A DNA stretch of 7,348 bases from contig JAKBHQ010000094.1 of NCBI GenBank assembly GCA_021836665.1, positions 1 through 7,348 of the forward strand, written 5' to 3'. Within the stretch, counting starts at the first letter, position 1. Every line of letters starts with the position of its first letter. The notes under the pieces are model-generated. The model did not search any database. It was not told the DNA's origin and saw only the letters and a list, made by a program, of their open reading frames with translations. Shown here in pieces: positions 6,702 to 7,348 of this stretch. The stretch comes from Thermoplasmata archaeon. Lineage in GTDB: Bacteria; Actinomycetota; Acidimicrobiia; Acidimicrobiales; Acidimicrobiaceae. The translations under genes were made by a program, and so were the position numbers.

Positions 6702-7199
6702 CTGGCATGTCTCGAACTTCATCTCCTATCGGAAGTACAGAAGTTAGGGCGGTATGCCGCCAGAAGGAGAGCGGCAAGTGGTCTTACAAAGCCTGAAACC
6801 TTCGACCTCTTAGGCTTCACTCATATCTGTGGGAAGACCAGGGGCGGACGCTTCTGGCTTTGGCGTGTCACAATCTCGAAAAGTATGCGGTCAAAGTTGC
6901 AGGTGGCCAAAGACCAGCTCAAGCCCCGCCGGAATAGACCCATTTCCGTAACGGTGCTAGTGACTAGCAAGCACGGTGCGAGGATATCTCGCTTACTGTG
7001 CCGTGCCCGGCAGCATTGATGCGGTTTCGGCCTTGCGTACTCAGGCAACAAGATACTGGATGAAGTCGCTTCGGCGTCACAGCCAGGAAACTAGCCTCAC
7101 CTGGCTACGTTCGGATCGGCCCCCAACTTGCTGGCTGCCACCAGTCCGCGTGTTGCATCCCTATCCTGAACCACGCCTTGACGTTCGAACCTTAGGCAA
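6702..7199 (+). pseudogene. Group II intron reverse transcriptase/maturase, C-terminal remnant with frameshift
   Basis: Homology starts around LACLELHL (6702) and continues through LGRYAARRRA, KPETFDLLGFTHICGKTRGG and ISKSMRSKL, the end of the reverse transcriptase thumb and the maturase X domain of LtrA-like proteins. At about 6961-6976 the frame shifts: GTG CGA GGA at 6976 continues as VRGYLAYCAVPG, then TRYWMKSLRRHSQ, WLPPVRVLHPYP and RLDVRT, all typical of the C-terminus of these proteins. The upstream frame ends at 7019, while the second frame runs open through domains V and VI to 7338 because the usual stop is lost. The N-terminal reverse transcriptase domains are missing, so no activity is possible. 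Residues upstream of 6702 in the same frame do not look like a reverse transcriptase. An intact version would splice the intron RNA and prime its DNA insertion. Confidence 0.85.
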
Positions 7200-7273
7200 T
7201 AACCCAGCGCGGAATTTCCGAGCGTTAGGGATCTGTGCGGGGGGCCGTCCGAAAGGACGCTCCCTACCGCAAC
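7200..7273 (+). ncRNA. Degenerate group II intron domains V and VI
   Basis: Domain V is placed at 7200-7233 by its position after the maturase and by length (34 bases). The usual AGC catalytic triad reads AAC (7201-7203), and the lower helix has mismatches, so it looks inactive. Domain VI is clear: 7246-7250 (CGTCC) pairs with 7255-7259 (GGACG) around a GAAA loop, 7241-7244 pairs with 7261-7264, and 7237-7240 pairs with 7267-7270. An unpaired A at 7266 is the candidate branch point, seven bases before a 3' end at 7273. The TGTGCGGGGGG and CCCTACCGC sides are typical of one group of bacterial introns as I remember them. Exact boundaries are inferred. Confidence 0.6.
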
Positions 7274-7300
7274 CTGATCTACCCAACCTTGGTTCTTTTG

Positions 7301-7321
7301 TCGACTTTTCCTCAAAGTCGA
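7301..7321. repeat. Perfect 8-bp inverted repeat just after the intron remnant
   Basis: TCGACTTT (7301-7308) and AAAGTCGA (7314-7321) form an eight-pair hairpin with the loop TCCTC. It is preceded by TTTTG and followed by TTATCTG. It may be a terminator in either direction, part of the intron insertion site, or chance. It lies 27 bases after the inferred 3' splice site. Confidence 0.5.
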
Positions 7322-7348
7322 TTATCTGCCAAGCATAAGTGCAAGGCG

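Larger units (their letters stand above)
6702..7273 (+). mobile_element. 5'-truncated, decayed group II intron
   Basis: The fragment contains the C-terminal part of an intron-encoded reverse transcriptase, followed directly by sequences in the positions expected for intron domains V and VI. The likely 3' splice end is at 7273, after ...CCGCAAC. The first 1.2-1.5 kb of a typical bacterial intron, including domains I-III and the reverse transcriptase palm with YADD, are missing. The coding part has a frameshift and the domain V triad is altered, so the element is inactive. Truncation at the 5' side is common for group II introns because reverse transcription can stop early; deletion after insertion is equally possible. 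Confidence 0.75.

Noticed and set aside
1..7348. tRNA, rRNA, CRISPR array or retron-type element
   Set aside because: No T-loop or anticodon-arm pattern, no regularly spaced repeats and no reverse transcriptase active site were seen.

Overview
The window looks like chromosomal DNA of an actinobacterium of moderate GC. The citrate/methylcitrate synthase tail and the DoxX-family protein both read like actinobacterial versions, and two genes may start on leaderless transcripts. An acidophilic Acidimicrobiia-type host is a guess that the sequence alone cannot settle. About half of the window codes clearly. The rest is gene-poor and holds decayed mobile DNA, so this is an accessory, eroding region next to a housekeeping gene.

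Layout. Positions 1-519 are the 3' end of a citrate/2-methylcitrate synthase gene with its catalytic His, His and Asp in place. A 12-bp tandem repeat and a strong hairpin terminator (610-639) follow. A spacer with a second hairpin and an 11-bp tandem repeat leads to a plus-strand MFS transporter (952-2205). After a gene-free stretch of about 580 bases comes a minus-strand pair, 4438 down to 2787: a 101-residue protein of unknown function whose stop codon overlaps the GTG start of a second MFS transporter in a GTGA arrangement. The pair is clearly richer in GC than its surroundings (60-73% in 60-base stretches counted by hand, against about 45-53% in neighbouring genes), which suggests an imported two-gene module.

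Upstream of that pair lies the C-terminal remnant of an IS1634/IS4-type transposase (about 4680-4901), then about 600 bases without a gene. A small DoxX-family membrane protein (5531-5962) follows, with a TATAAT box and a good ribosome binding site. Another 740 bases without a supportable gene lead to a broken, 5'-truncated group II intron (about 6702-7273). It comprises the C-terminal part of the reverse transcriptase/maturase with a frameshift, then a damaged domain V and a recognisable domain VI with a candidate branch-point A.

How the genes work together: only the 4438-2787 pair shows direct evidence of co-expression. The two MFS transporters belong to different subtypes and nothing shows their substrates. 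I see no complete new defence or mobile system. The most interesting items are the overlapping unknown gene plus MFS pair and the fossil group II intron end.
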